From JAWAFD01 sp964467175 (GTDB taxonomy: Archaea; Micrarchaeota; Micrarchaeia; Anstonellales; J096), in the NCBI GenBank assembly GCA_964467175.1, contig CAYXNY010000045.1, positions 1 through 60,047 of the forward strand: DNA of 60,047 nt, read 5' to 3'. Positions within the stretch are counted from its first letter, which is position 1; each line of letters begins with the position of its first letter. Positions 33,083 to 41,209 of this stretch are shown here, in pieces. The notes under the pieces were generated by a model. It did not search any database and had not been told where the DNA came from. It saw only the letters and a program-made list of their open reading frames with translations. Made by a program: the position numbers and the translations under genes.

Positions 33083-33847
33083 CTATTTTAATTGTTGCAA
33101 AACACCCAGCAATTCCTTTATACTGTTTATTTCATAGGTAGGCGAGTATTTTCTTGCCTTCCCTATTAAAACGCTTTTAACCCCAGCTCTATCCGCCATC
33201 TTTATATCTGTTTCTTCGCTGTCTCCCACCATAACTACTTCGCTTTTTTTCAACCCATTCTCTTTAAGCAATTCATTTAGCATGTACAGGCTAGGCTTTC
33301 CGATTACAACCGGCCCTACTCCTGTTGCGAACTCTAGCCCCTTTACGCTCAACCCTGCTCCTGGAAGCTCGCCGTCTTCAACAGGATAGAATTTATCCTC
33401 GTTTGTTGCAACAAAAAACCCACCGTTTTTTATCGCCCGGTACGCAATTGAAAGTTTCTTATAATTCAATGTGCTGTCAAAACCAACCGCCACGATATTT
33501 GCTGTTTCCCCCTCCTTTCCATCCACAACCCTAAAACCTATGTTTTTTATTTCCTCGGTAAGCCCGCCGGTGCTTATTACATACACCGTAGTTGGTTTGA
33601 ACCTCTTTTTGATATACATCGCCGTTGAATGTGAGGAGACATACACATCATTTTCTAGAAAATCAAAACCGATTTTTTTAAGGTGCTCGGTATAAGACCT
33701 TTTTGAATAGGAGGAGTTGTTGGATAGCACAAAAACCCTGCATCTCTCCCGTATTTTTTTAACCGCCTCAACTGCACCTTCAACCGGCGTTTTCCCTCTT
33801 TTCAGCACCCCGTCAACATCAAATATAACGGCCCTAATACCTGCCAT
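33083..33847 (-). CDS. HAD-superfamily phosphatase, NagD-like
   Basis: 254 residues of the subclass IIA HAD phosphatases (4-nitrophenyl phosphatase/NagD group). Motif I FDVDGVLKRGKTPVEGA with nucleophile Asp9 and acid Asp11, motif II VLSNNSSYSKR, the cap domain with VGFDSTLNYKKLSIAYRAI, motif III Lys in VIGKPSLYMLNE, motif IV MVGDSEETDIKMADRAGVKSVLIGKARK. Substrate likely a small phospho-metabolite. Divergent from the beta-propeller gene. Confidence 0.9.
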   Translation of the reverse strand: MAGIRAVIFDVDGVLKRGKTPVEGAVEAVKKIRERCRVFVLSNNSSYSKRSYTEHLKKIGFDFLENDVYVSSHSTAMYIKKRFKPTTVYVISTGGLTEEIKNIGFRVVDGKEGETANIVAVGFDSTLNYKKLSIAYRAIKNGGFFVATNEDKFYPVEDGELPGAGLSVKGLEFATGVGPVVIGKPSLYMLNELLKENGLKKSEVVMVGDSEETDIKMADRAGVKSVLIGKARKYSPTYEINSIKELLGVLQQLK

Positions 33848-33908
33848 TCAACCCCCTAATCCTTACCTTTCCATCACCTTTTTATTATTTTCCTTTCAAA
33901 TTTGAAGC

Positions 33909-35402
33909 ATGAGAGTTAAAAACCTTCTAGTAGCACTTTTGCTCTTCGGGCTGGCGTTTGCAGAGTTCGGGATACTCCTCACCCCGACGGGCACGATAGA
34001 GGACGAGGAGCTTACATCCATACAGGGAATTTTTTATACAAGCGGAAAAATATACATAATCAGCCCAGACATTTCTGGCTATTTTATCTACAACATACAG
34101 GATAAGGATATAGATAAGAAAACATACGACCAGCTCAATGGTCTGCGGGACATCTTCATTGACGAAAATGGGTACATGTACTTAACAAAGAGCGGGAGCA
34201 TATGGAAAAGAGCGCCCTCCCTAAAGCAGATTCGTACTTACGATGATGCGTATGGCATATGGAAGCTTGGAGATACTTTATACCTTACGGATGATAAGAA
34301 CAACCGATTTGTTGTGATGTCGACAGATGGAGCCACCCTTAATTTTGTTGGCGAGAAGGGGCAGTACAACCTCATGTTTGATTCGCCGAAGGGAATATTC
34401 TATAACGAAGGGAAGTTCTACGTTGCGGACTATAACAATGGAAGGGTTCAGGTTATCTACGAAAACCTAACCCTGCACGCAATCTGCGGGCAGAAAAACA
34501 TAAACATGCAAAGCGCATATGATGTTTTTGTGGATGCGGACTATGTCTATGTTGCGGATAAGAAAGGAAATCAGGTAGTTTGGTTTACCAAGGACTGCTA
34601 CCCTGTTTTTGCATACACCATAAACTCTCCTGTTGGAGTTTGGGTTGTGGACAACACAATGTACATCGCCCAGGAGGACGGAAAAATACAGACATTCAAC
34701 TACGAAAGGCTCACTCCCCAGCAGTATATATTCCTCCAGATGAGGCAATACTTTGATGCAGTGAAATACTACGAGCGGTTGTACTACATCGGCAAGGAGA
34801 TAAATGTCGGCGGCGAGTGGGGGCTCATAGCCGCGTATGACGGCGTTCAGGCAAAATACGAGGAAAACAAGCCCGGCGAGGCGTATTTCTACCTGCAAAA
34901 ATTCAAATCCTACAATCTGGCTGATGAAACCGTCAAGCTTGAGAATGCCGTCTCCGCGAGAATACTCTCCCTTGCACAGGGGAGGTGGAATGAAAAAGAA
35001 ATAGTCGATACTGCCAAAACAAAAAACTTTGAGCTTGCGCTCGAACTTTTGAAAACCGAACAGCCGGCCCCCCCTCCGGCAAATAAAACTGAAGAAGAAA
35101 TTCCCCCCCGGCCGGAGCAGAACATAACCAAAATACCAAAAGAGGCATTTAGCGAAGTTGAGCAGAAGATTGCAAATCCGCCGCCTCTTGTCGACTATAC
35201 CCGGGCCAAGGACTATTATGAAAAAGCTTTGGAATATGAGGAGAAGGACCCTGAACTTGCGTACTCCTACTTGCAGAGCGCAAACAGCTTGATCGAGGAG
35301 GAGAACAGGAAAACCTCCATCTATCCCCTGCTCGCGCTTCTTGCTGTGGTTATCGTTGCTCTGATAGGGTATGCTTTGGCGGGCGGGAAGAAAAGAAGAT
35401 GA
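33909..35402 (+). CDS. Membrane-anchored extracellular NHL/beta-propeller protein
   Basis: 497 residues. Signal peptide MRVKNLLVALLLFGLAFAEF, then about 250 residues of repeated YxxD/GxxxxxD blades (KGIFYNEGKFYVADYNNGRVQVI, VFVDADYVYVADKKGNQVVWF), an NHL-type propeller of about six blades. Residues 270-440 are helical with TPR-like pairs and a Pro-rich linker (APPPANKTEEEIPPRPEQN). A C-terminal membrane helix (LLALLAVVIVALIGYALAGGKKRR) places the propeller outside. Stop overlaps the Dph6-like start (ATGA at 35399). Possibly an adhesion or envelope-sensing protein; no known domain name fits exactly. Confidence 0.75.
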   Translation: MRVKNLLVALLLFGLAFAEFGILLTPTGTIEDEELTSIQGIFYTSGKIYIISPDISGYFIYNIQDKDIDKKTYDQLNGLRDIFIDENGYMYLTKSGSIWKRAPSLKQIRTYDDAYGIWKLGDTLYLTDDKNNRFVVMSTDGATLNFVGEKGQYNLMFDSPKGIFYNEGKFYVADYNNGRVQVIYENLTLHAICGQKNINMQSAYDVFVDADYVYVADKKGNQVVWFTKDCYPVFAYTINSPVGVWVVDNTMYIAQEDGKIQTFNYERLTPQQYIFLQMRQYFDAVKYYERLYYIGKEINVGGEWGLIAAYDGVQAKYEENKPGEAYFYLQKFKSYNLADETVKLENAVSARILSLAQGRWNEKEIVDTAKTKNFELALELLKTEQPAPPPANKTEEEIPPRPEQNITKIPKEAFSEVEQKIANPPPLVDYTRAKDYYEKALEYEEKDPELAYSYLQSANSLIEEENRKTSIYPLLALLAVVIVALIGYALAGGKKRR

Positions 35403-36034
35403 GAGCCGCTGTCCTTTTTTCAGGCGGGAAGGATTCTGTTTTTTCTGTTTTTTGCGCACTTTCCAGCGGCTGGGAGGCTGAGCTCATTACTGTTCTCGGA
35501 GAAGAGGACAGCATGATGTTTCATAAGCCGAATTTGAAATACACAGAAATGCAGGCGGAGGCGATGGGCCTTAAGCATTATTTTATTAAAAGCGACGACG
35601 AGCTGAACGGAATAAAAAAGTTTCTGAAAAAAAACAAATTCGGCGGGATTGTAAGCGGTGCGATAGCGAGCGAATACCAAAGGCAGAAAATAGACATGCT
35701 GGGCGAAGAGCTTAGGATTCCTACATTTTCATTCCTCTGGCATAAGGAGAAACAGCTTTTATCCGATGTTTTGGAGTACTTTGAAACCTACGTAGTTGCC
35801 GTTTCTGCGGAAGGGCTTGGGAAGGACCTTCTCGGAAAACCTTTCAAAGAGATTAAGGCAAAATACCCCATCCACCCTCTTTTGGAGGGAGGAGAAGGCG
35901 AAACTTTTGTCGCATGGGCGCCTTTTTTCAAGAAAAGGATAAAAATTGAAAAATGGAAGATAAATTGGGACGGCATAAGAGGGGAGGCAGAGATAGAAAG
36001 GGCAAAACTTAGCGACCCCCCCAAAACTTCTTAA
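35399..36034 (+). CDS. dph6: Diphthine-ammonia ligase-like PP-loop ATPase (Dph6)
   Basis: 211 residues. ATP pyrophosphatase loop SGGKDSVFS (8-16) at the N-terminus, and the Dph6 family traits TEMQAEAMGLKHYF (49-62), GGIVSGAIASEYQRQKID (84-101) and LLEGGEGETFVAWAPFF (163-179). Such enzymes amidate diphthine to diphthamide on elongation factor 2. Translationally coupled to the preceding beta-propeller gene, an unexpected partner. The last 26 bases overlap the convergent XPD-like gene. Confidence 0.88.
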   Translation: MRAAVLFSGGKDSVFSVFCALSSGWEAELITVLGEEDSMMFHKPNLKYTEMQAEAMGLKHYFIKSDDELNGIKKFLKKNKFGGIVSGAIASEYQRQKIDMLGEELRIPTFSFLWHKEKQLLSDVLEYFETYVVAVSAEGLGKDLLGKPFKEIKAKYPIHPLLEGGEGETFVAWAPFFKKRIKIEKWKINWDGIRGEAEIERAKLSDPPKTS

Positions 36035-37841
36035 CATATTTTTCCGGCTCACTCGAAATGACAAAGCTTTCATCTTCCGGAAAAAGTTTTTTGTAATTCC
36101 TCCATCTAAACCTCTCATCCATATACACAACCGCCGCCCTGTCTTCATGTTTCCTTATAGCCCTCCCCCCCGCCTGCATGGCTTTCATGACAGCAGGGTA
36201 GATGTATCCGTATTCCCATCCCTTCCCGAATTTTTCCTGATAGTAATCTATGAGAGCTTCAACTTCCAATCCCATCTCTTCGAGCGCAATCCCAGCGACA
36301 ACTACTGTTTTTATCTGTCCTTTGTTGTAATCAATCCCTTCTGAAAGAGAGCCTCCCTGCACTGCGCAAAGCATCCCTCCCTCTTCGCTAAATCTTTTGA
36401 ATATTTCATAAACCTCGCGCGGCTTCATCCTCTCCCTCTGCGCAAAAATAGGTCTTGTTTTTATTAGGGGGAGCACGTTGTTCATTACCTTATAGGATGC
36501 AAAAAATACGGCCGTTCCTCCAGGCGTTGCCTTTGCTATGTTGTCTATCTTCTCTGCAAACTTCTCATACTCCTCAAAATTCCTCCTGCTGTACCTAGTT
36601 GTTATCCCTTCGACTATTATGTTCAGCTTGTTGCTTTTTGAAAATGGAGAGCTGTATTGTTTCATTATAGACCTCTTTTCCTCCAACCCCAACACATCCC
36701 TGTACATCTCCAGAGGAAGGAGCGTTCCGCTCATGAGTATCAAAGAATGGGCCTTTCCAAGCTCAGAGGTGGAAATGCTCGGGTCTAAGAATTTTTTGCT
36801 CAAAGAAAAATACCCATTCTTTTTTCTCAAAATTCTAATCGCAGAGACCTCCTCCCCCTGCCAGCCCTTCAGAAACTTAGCAAGCTTCAGGCAGTAACTC
36901 CTCCTCGTTGTTCTCTCCACCCACTCCAACCCGATCATTTCAAAATAATCCGCCATCTCTTCCTCTTTCATATTGTAATGAGCGATGAAGGAATTCAGCA
37001 TTTCCTCCCCCACCAGCATTTCTTTTCTTTCTTTTGCTGTTTCCCCAGCCCATTCATTGAAAGTTTTTTCCATTTTTGCGCTTTCCAGCCCAAGCTGTTT
37101 CATCTCCTTGTCCACCCTCCGCATCACAAACGAATTTATCGTTGTTGAGAGTTGGTCTCGCACTCTTTTCGGAAGGTTGTGCGCCTCATCCACTATTATT
37201 ATGGATTTTTCAAGCGTTTTCTTGGTTTTCATAAGGAAAAGTTGCCTTACGCTTGGAATCGTTAGATGAAAATAATCGGCAACTATCACCCGCGCCTTTT
37301 TTGCAAGCTCCAGCGTCCATTCATAAGGGCATGCATCATGCTTTTTTCCCATCTCCACCATTTCCAGATGGTTGTATGAGTTGCGGAAGAGTTTTTTGAA
37401 AAGCTCGCCGGCTTTCTGCTGCTGTGCTCTTGTATATCCCCTGGATTTTTCATAATGCGGGCACAGCTCCTTTTTCCTCATCTTCTCGCACGCCTGGTAA
37501 AAAGAATCCTGGTCAAGCTCCTCCAATGCCGGGTGGATGCACATATACTTCCTTCCCACAACATCAGCGGTAGGTACCTTTATTCCGTATTTTTCCTCTA
37601 TTCCCTTCACAACATCCAGCGCTATTTTATGCTGGGAGATTTTCGGGGTTAGAAAGAATACATTAAGGTTGTTCTCGAGTGCATGCGTGATTGCCGGGCT
37701 GAGAACCGCGTCAGTTTTTCCCAGGCCAACGGGCGCGTGCGCCAGCAGATGCATCCTGTTTTCTATCGCTTCGCATGCATCATTGACAAGCGTATCCTGG
37801 CATCTTCTGAGCTTCTCATGCCTAAAGTATATCTTCACCAC
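36009..37841 (-). CDS. XPD/Rad3-like iron-sulfur DNA helicase
   Basis: 610 residues. Walker A HAPVGLGKTDAV (35-46), iron-sulfur cluster ligands Cys101, Cys118, Cys127 and Cys171 in the first RecA domain, DEAH box IIIVDEAHNLPKRVRDQL (215-232), then motif III-IV LILMSGTLLPLEM and C-terminal motif VI MQAGGRAIRKHEDRAAVVYMDERF. The layout is that of archaeal XPD, a 5'-3' helicase in nucleotide excision repair. Distinguish from DinG, which the length also allows; the FeS spacing favours XPD. Probably co-transcribed with the KaiC-like gene upstream (28 bases apart). Confidence 0.9.
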   Translation of the reverse strand: MVKIYFRHEKLRRCQDTLVNDACEAIENRMHLLAHAPVGLGKTDAVLSPAITHALENNLNVFFLTPKISQHKIALDVVKGIEEKYGIKVPTADVVGRKYMCIHPALEELDQDSFYQACEKMRKKELCPHYEKSRGYTRAQQQKAGELFKKLFRNSYNHLEMVEMGKKHDACPYEWTLELAKKARVIVADYFHLTIPSVRQLFLMKTKKTLEKSIIIVDEAHNLPKRVRDQLSTTINSFVMRRVDKEMKQLGLESAKMEKTFNEWAGETAKERKEMLVGEEMLNSFIAHYNMKEEEMADYFEMIGLEWVERTTRRSYCLKLAKFLKGWQGEEVSAIRILRKKNGYFSLSKKFLDPSISTSELGKAHSLILMSGTLLPLEMYRDVLGLEEKRSIMKQYSSPFSKSNKLNIIVEGITTRYSRRNFEEYEKFAEKIDNIAKATPGGTAVFFASYKVMNNVLPLIKTRPIFAQRERMKPREVYEIFKRFSEEGGMLCAVQGGSLSEGIDYNKGQIKTVVVAGIALEEMGLEVEALIDYYQEKFGKGWEYGYIYPAVMKAMQAGGRAIRKHEDRAAVVYMDERFRWRNYKKLFPEDESFVISSEPEKYVKKFWGGR

Positions 37842-37869
37842 AGAAAAATTTCAGCAGAAAATTTTATAA

Positions 37870-38550
37870 TCATGATTTAACTACGACCCCGCTCTTCGTA
37901 ATATCCATAAAAACCATCTTCATCTCATGCCTTACTCCCTTCATCTTCAGCACTTCCAGAGCCCTTTCCCTCCTTCCATCCTGCCATATATAGTGGATAT
38001 GTATCCAACCGTCCGTTAGCGTTTCAACTCCGTATTTTGTCGCCGGCAGGACATCCTGCGTTGTTGATGGCGTATCCTCGGTGATTATGAATGTTGTGGT
38101 GTTCCATTTCTTTATGTTTTCTATAAGCCTCATGAACCCCCTTTTCCTCTCCAAATCATTGTTGAACTGAAGGGCTATAGGCATTATAGAATCTATTACG
38201 ACCCTCTCTATACCCATAGTTTCTATGAGCTCTTTTACAGGGTTCATTTTTGAAATAAACTGGTCAACTTCATGGGGGGGATAGTCGAGGAAAAAAAGCT
38301 TTTTGTTTTTTTCAAGAAAATCAATATTCCAGGAAAATTCCTTCATCTGCTCGAGCACCTCCTCCTTCGTGCTTTCTATAGGTATGTACAAGCCCGCCTC
38401 TCCCTGCTCTACCCCTCCTACGATGAAGTTCATCCCGAATGTGGATTTTCCGCAGCCAGTCGGCCCGCTTACCGCAACCACGCTTCCCTTCGGTATTCCT
38501 CCGCCTAAAAGCTTGTCAAGCCCCTTTATACCTGATTTTATTATCTCCAT
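37870..38550 (-). CDS. KaiC/RadA-like single-domain ATPase
   Basis: 226 residues, one RecA-fold domain. Walker A SGPTGCGKSTFGMNF (about 29-43), preceded by the KaiC hallmark GLDKLLGGGIPKGSVVAV. Catalytic Glu region IPIESTKEEVLEQMKEF, Walker B RVVIDSIMPIALQF (about 134-147). Belongs to the archaeal KaiC-like group (such as aKaiC/FlaH-like signalling ATPases), often paired with partners. Six bases downstream of the 167-residue gene, so probably a two-protein unit: ATPase plus regulator. The function is unknown; FlaH role is unlikely as no archaellum genes are near. Confidence 0.85.
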   Translation of the reverse strand: MEIIKSGIKGLDKLLGGGIPKGSVVAVSGPTGCGKSTFGMNFIVGGVEQGEAGLYIPIESTKEEVLEQMKEFSWNIDFLEKNKKLFFLDYPPHEVDQFISKMNPVKELIETMGIERVVIDSIMPIALQFNNDLERKRGFMRLIENIKKWNTTTFIITEDTPSTTQDVLPATKYGVETLTDGWIHIHYIWQDGRRERALEVLKMKGVRHEMKMVFMDITKSGVVVKS

Positions 38551-38556
38551 AAATCA

Positions 38557-39060
38557 TCACTCTTTTTTCCCGCTTTTTTCAAGAAGCATCCTTCCCAATT
38601 TTATCCTGTTCTCAAGCTCCTTTTTCATCCTCTCCACATCCTCTTTTTTCGCAACCCTTTCAAGTATATATTTTTTGTGGTCGAACATCATGGTTGATAC
38701 GGACATGAGAAGCTCATGCGCATCTGCCATACTCATCTTTATCTCCTCGGGTTCGAGTATCTCAAGCGAAAACGGGCTGTACCTTCCGACGAATTTTACG
38801 AGTGCGGGCATGCTCTTAGCAAGCAACTTTACCTCTATCGCAGTGGATATCACGCCCTCGCTCTCTATCGGTTCGTCTATCTCCCCCACAACATAAACTA
38901 TTCCCGGCTCCTTCAGCATCCCTTTTATGAATCCAGTAGAGAATTCCCTTATCTTCTCCTTGTCCGTTCCGTGCACATCGAAGTAAAGCAACGCGAGCAC
39001 GCCCCCCTCCTTTACGGTCTCTTTTATGACTTTTTCTTCATTTATATCCATGCTATCCAT
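38557..39060 (-). CDS. Archaeal protein paired with KaiC-like ATPase, function unknown
   Basis: 167 residues. N-terminal alpha/beta domain (GGVLALLYFDVHGTDKEKIREFSTGFIKGMLKEPGIVYVVGEIDEP) followed by a helical part (MSMADAHELLMSVSTMMFDHKKYILERVAKKEDVERMKKELENRI). I recognise the overall look from conserved archaeal genes beside KaiC-type ATPases but cannot name a family. Start either at 39060 or at the Met at 39051. The TATA box CTTTATAAAG (39083-39092) is palindromic and placed to serve both this gene and nop5 on the other strand. Confidence 0.7.
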   Translation of the reverse strand: MDSMDINEEKVIKETVKEGGVLALLYFDVHGTDKEKIREFSTGFIKGMLKEPGIVYVVGEIDEPIESEGVISTAIEVKLLAKSMPALVKFVGRYSPFSLEILEPEEIKMSMADAHELLMSVSTMMFDHKKYILERVAKKEDVERMKKELENRIKLGRMLLEKSGKKE

Positions 39061-39105
39061 CCTTTATTATCAGAAAAACTTTATAAAGTTGCTATATAAA
39101 ACATT

Positions 39106-39894
39106 ATGGGGGTTTTTATGAAGCTCAGGGAAAAGTTTATCAAAAAAGCCAAAGCCGGGATAAAGGAGGCAGGCGAAAAGAGGGATGCGTATCTTGCGAA
39201 TGTGGAGAGGACTCTTGAAGCGACCGATGAAGTCATAAACGTTCTCGCGGAGAGGCTTGAGGACTGGTATGGGCTGTATTTTCCGGAGCTTAGAAGCGAG
39301 GACAAGGCGCAGTATGCCTCCATAGTGCTTGCAATAAACAATAAGAAAAATATAGACGCCGGCGGGCTCAGGTCTGTTGCTGGAAAGAACGCTGAAAAGA
39401 TTGCTGAAATGGGAAAAAGAAGCAGCGGCGCAGAGGCGTTCGACCTCTCCGAACCAAAAAAGCTGGCGAACGAGATTGTTTCCCTTGCTGCGCTCCGCAG
39501 CCACTATGAAAAAACAATTGAAAATATTGCTAAGGAAATCTGCCCGAACGCAACGGAAATTGCCGGCGGAAGAATAGTGGCCATGCTGATTGCGCACGCC
39601 GGAAGCTTGGAACGGCTTTCAAAAATGCCCGCATCAACAATACAGGTTCTGGGCGCGGAAAGGGCGCTTTTCAAGCACCTTAGAAGCAGAAGAAAAGTCG
39701 CGCCTCCAAAGCACGGCATCTTATTTTTGCACCAATGGATAAGCAAGGCGCCAAAGAAAGTGCGGGGAAAACTCGCGCGCACCATCGCGGCAAAGCTTGC
39801 GATAGCTTTCAAAGTGGATTATGGAAAGGGCGCATTTATAGGCGATAAGCTCAGGGCGCAGATAGACAAAAGGAGGAGGGAACTTCTTAAATGA
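39106..39894 (+). CDS. nop5: Nop5/Nop56 C/D-box RNP protein, lacking the N-terminal domain
   Basis: Core protein of the archaeal C/D sRNP that guides 2'-O-methylation of rRNA and tRNA with fibrillarin. 262 residues. Coiled-coil part with DEVINVLAERLEDWYGLYFPEL (40-61) and the Nop domain with GGRIVAMLIAHAGSLERLSKMPASTIQVLGAERALFKHL (158-196) and KHGILFLHQWISKAPKKVRGKLARTIAAKLAIAFKVD. Standard archaeal Nop5 is about 370-400 residues; the first ~110 residues that bind fibrillarin are missing here and no frame upstream could supply them. Start at 39106 or 39118. Fibrillarin is encoded 1.3 kb downstream in the same direction. Confidence 0.9.
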   Translation: MGVFMKLREKFIKKAKAGIKEAGEKRDAYLANVERTLEATDEVINVLAERLEDWYGLYFPELRSEDKAQYASIVLAINNKKNIDAGGLRSVAGKNAEKIAEMGKRSSGAEAFDLSEPKKLANEIVSLAALRSHYEKTIENIAKEICPNATEIAGGRIVAMLIAHAGSLERLSKMPASTIQVLGAERALFKHLRSRRKVAPPKHGILFLHQWISKAPKKVRGKLARTIAAKLAIAFKVDYGKGAFIGDKLRAQIDKRRRELLK

Positions 39895-40523
39895 TCCGCA
39901 TCCTTGCGCTTGCAGACCTGCACAACGATGAGGCAGTTCTCGACCGGCTCAGGGTTTTGGAATTGGACAGGAGGTATGATTACCTTATTGTCGCCGGAGA
40001 TGTTACGGGAAAAAACATAAGCTATGCCCAGGACTTCATATCCATCGTCCAGCAGGCTTTCTGGGTTCCCGGAAACAACGAAAACGAGGAGGTGAGGGGG
40101 ATGTTTGAGGAGGCGAAATTTTCAGTCCACCGGAAAAGGGTTGAGATAAAGGAGGGGTTTAATGTCGTCGGTTTTGGGTTTTCTACACCCACCCCTTTCA
40201 AAACTCCGGGTGAAATAGCCGACGAGGAGATATATGCGCAGATGTCGGCGTTGCCGATAGATGCAAACACCATTCTAATAACCCACTCGCCGCCATACGG
40301 GCTTTTCGATGATGTTGGCGTGAACATAGGAAGCAAATCCATCAGAAAAATTATAGAAGAGAAGCAGCCGAAGCTCGCGCTCTTCGGCCATGTGCACGAG
40401 CACAGCGGAAAGGCGAACATCGGAAGAACGATATGCGTTAAAATTCCACCCGCGCCCTCGCTGAAGGCGGCGGCCGTTGAGATAAGGCACGGCCATGCTG
40501 AAGTTTTTTTCGTGGAAATATGA
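39891..40523 (+). CDS. Calcineurin-like metallophosphoesterase
   Basis: 210 residues. Metal-binding motifs in order: ALADLHND (D-x-H), VAGDVTG (GDxxG), VPGNNENEE (GNNE), ILITHSPPYG (H) and ALFGHVHEHSGKANIG (GHxH). This is a full set for a two-metal phosphoesterase of the YfcE-like or archaeal small phosphoesterase group. Stop and start overlap with neighbours (ATGA at 39891 with nop5 and at 40520 with GNAT), so it is in the nop5 operon. Substrate unknown; cyclic or RNA phosphates would suit an RNA-modification operon. Confidence 0.88.
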   Translation: MIRILALADLHNDEAVLDRLRVLELDRRYDYLIVAGDVTGKNISYAQDFISIVQQAFWVPGNNENEEVRGMFEEAKFSVHRKRVEIKEGFNVVGFGFSTPTPFKTPGEIADEEIYAQMSALPIDANTILITHSPPYGLFDDVGVNIGSKSIRKIIEEKQPKLALFGHVHEHSGKANIGRTICVKIPPAPSLKAAAVEIRHGHAEVFFVEI

Positions 40524-40909
40524 TCCGTGCTCTGAAAAAAGAAGAGAAGGAAAGTATAAAAACCGTCATAGCTAAGATATTTCCGAACGCAGAGTTCAGC
40601 ATAAAAAATTCTGATAAAATATTTGTTTGCGAAAGAAACTCCGCAATAATCGGGTTCGCCCATTTGAGGTACTACCCGCGCGGAATCGTTATGCTTGGGT
40701 TTGGCGTTCTTGAGAATTTCAGGTCCCAGGGCATAGGAAAACAGATCCTTTCTTTTGTTGTCAAATTGGCAGAAAAATCGCACGAACCCATCTACTTAAA
40801 AGTAAAGAAAAACAACCGCCCCGCTGTTTCTCTTTATAAAAGTTTTGGCTTTAAAATAATTAAATCCAAGGAAGACAGGTTCGTTATGAAGAGAGCCTGC
40901 TTCAGCTGA
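40520..40909 (+). CDS. GNAT-family N-acetyltransferase
   Basis: 129 residues. GNAT motif A at ENFRSQGIGKQILSFVVKLAEKS (75-97), with R/Q-x-x-G-x-G/A for acetyl-CoA, preceded by strands IIGFAHLRYYPRGIVMLGFGVL and followed by VKKNNRPAVSLYKSFGFK. Overlaps the phosphoesterase stop (ATGA). The stop codon is only two bases ahead of tRNA-Pro, so the two transcripts are joined. Possibly an RimI-like N-terminal acetylase, substrate not deducible. Confidence 0.85.
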   Translation: MIRALKKEEKESIKTVIAKIFPNAEFSIKNSDKIFVCERNSAIIGFAHLRYYPRGIVMLGFGVLENFRSQGIGKQILSFVVKLAEKSHEPIYLKVKKNNRPAVSLYKSFGFKIIKSKEDRFVMKRACFS

Positions 40910-40911
40910 AT

Positions 40912-41123
40912 GGGGAAGTGGGGTAACCTGGTTAGCCTGCGAGCTTTGGGAGCTTGCGATCCCGGTTCAAAACCGAGCTTTTATGGGGGAGGTTTCCCCC
41001 CTAAAAGCTACGCTCCCAAAATCACCCCCCTCAAATTTGAATAAAATTTTGGGGGTTGGGAGAAGACTGGGAGGGGGCAAAGCCCCCTATGAGTTTTGTC
41101 TGGTGGAAATCCGGGCTTCCCCA
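40912..41123 (+). tRNA. tRNA-Pro(UGG) with a ~136-nt intron in the T loop
   Basis: Acceptor GGGGAAG/CTTCCCC, D arm GGGT...GCCT, anticodon stem CGAGC/GCTTG, loop TTTGGGA (anticodon TGG at 40946-40948), T stem CCCGG/CCGGG. No intron at the usual 37/38 site; instead the T loop TTCAA|AT is split by about 136 nt (about 40971-41107), near position 58/59. The intron contains the hairpins AGCTTTTA..TAAAAGCT with GGGGG/CCCCC and GCTCCCAA...TTGGGAG. The tRNA sits inside a protein operon between GNAT and fibrillarin genes. Confidence 0.85.
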
Positions 41124-41209
41124 AGAGAAACCAGGGGGAACTGCGTTCCCCCCTTTCCTCTACCTTCCCACCCCCCTCCTTAAAGAATGTTTGTGAGGAT
41201 GAATATGGC

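Noticed and set aside
34467..35459. 330-codon frame on the minus strand.
   Set aside because: Antisense to the beta-propeller gene, which has a clear signal peptide, blades and anchor.
41096..41209. Longer start for fibrillarin at 41096.
   Set aside because: It lies in the intron and 3' exon of tRNA-Pro; the family starts at MKEKFPGVFEEK (41210).
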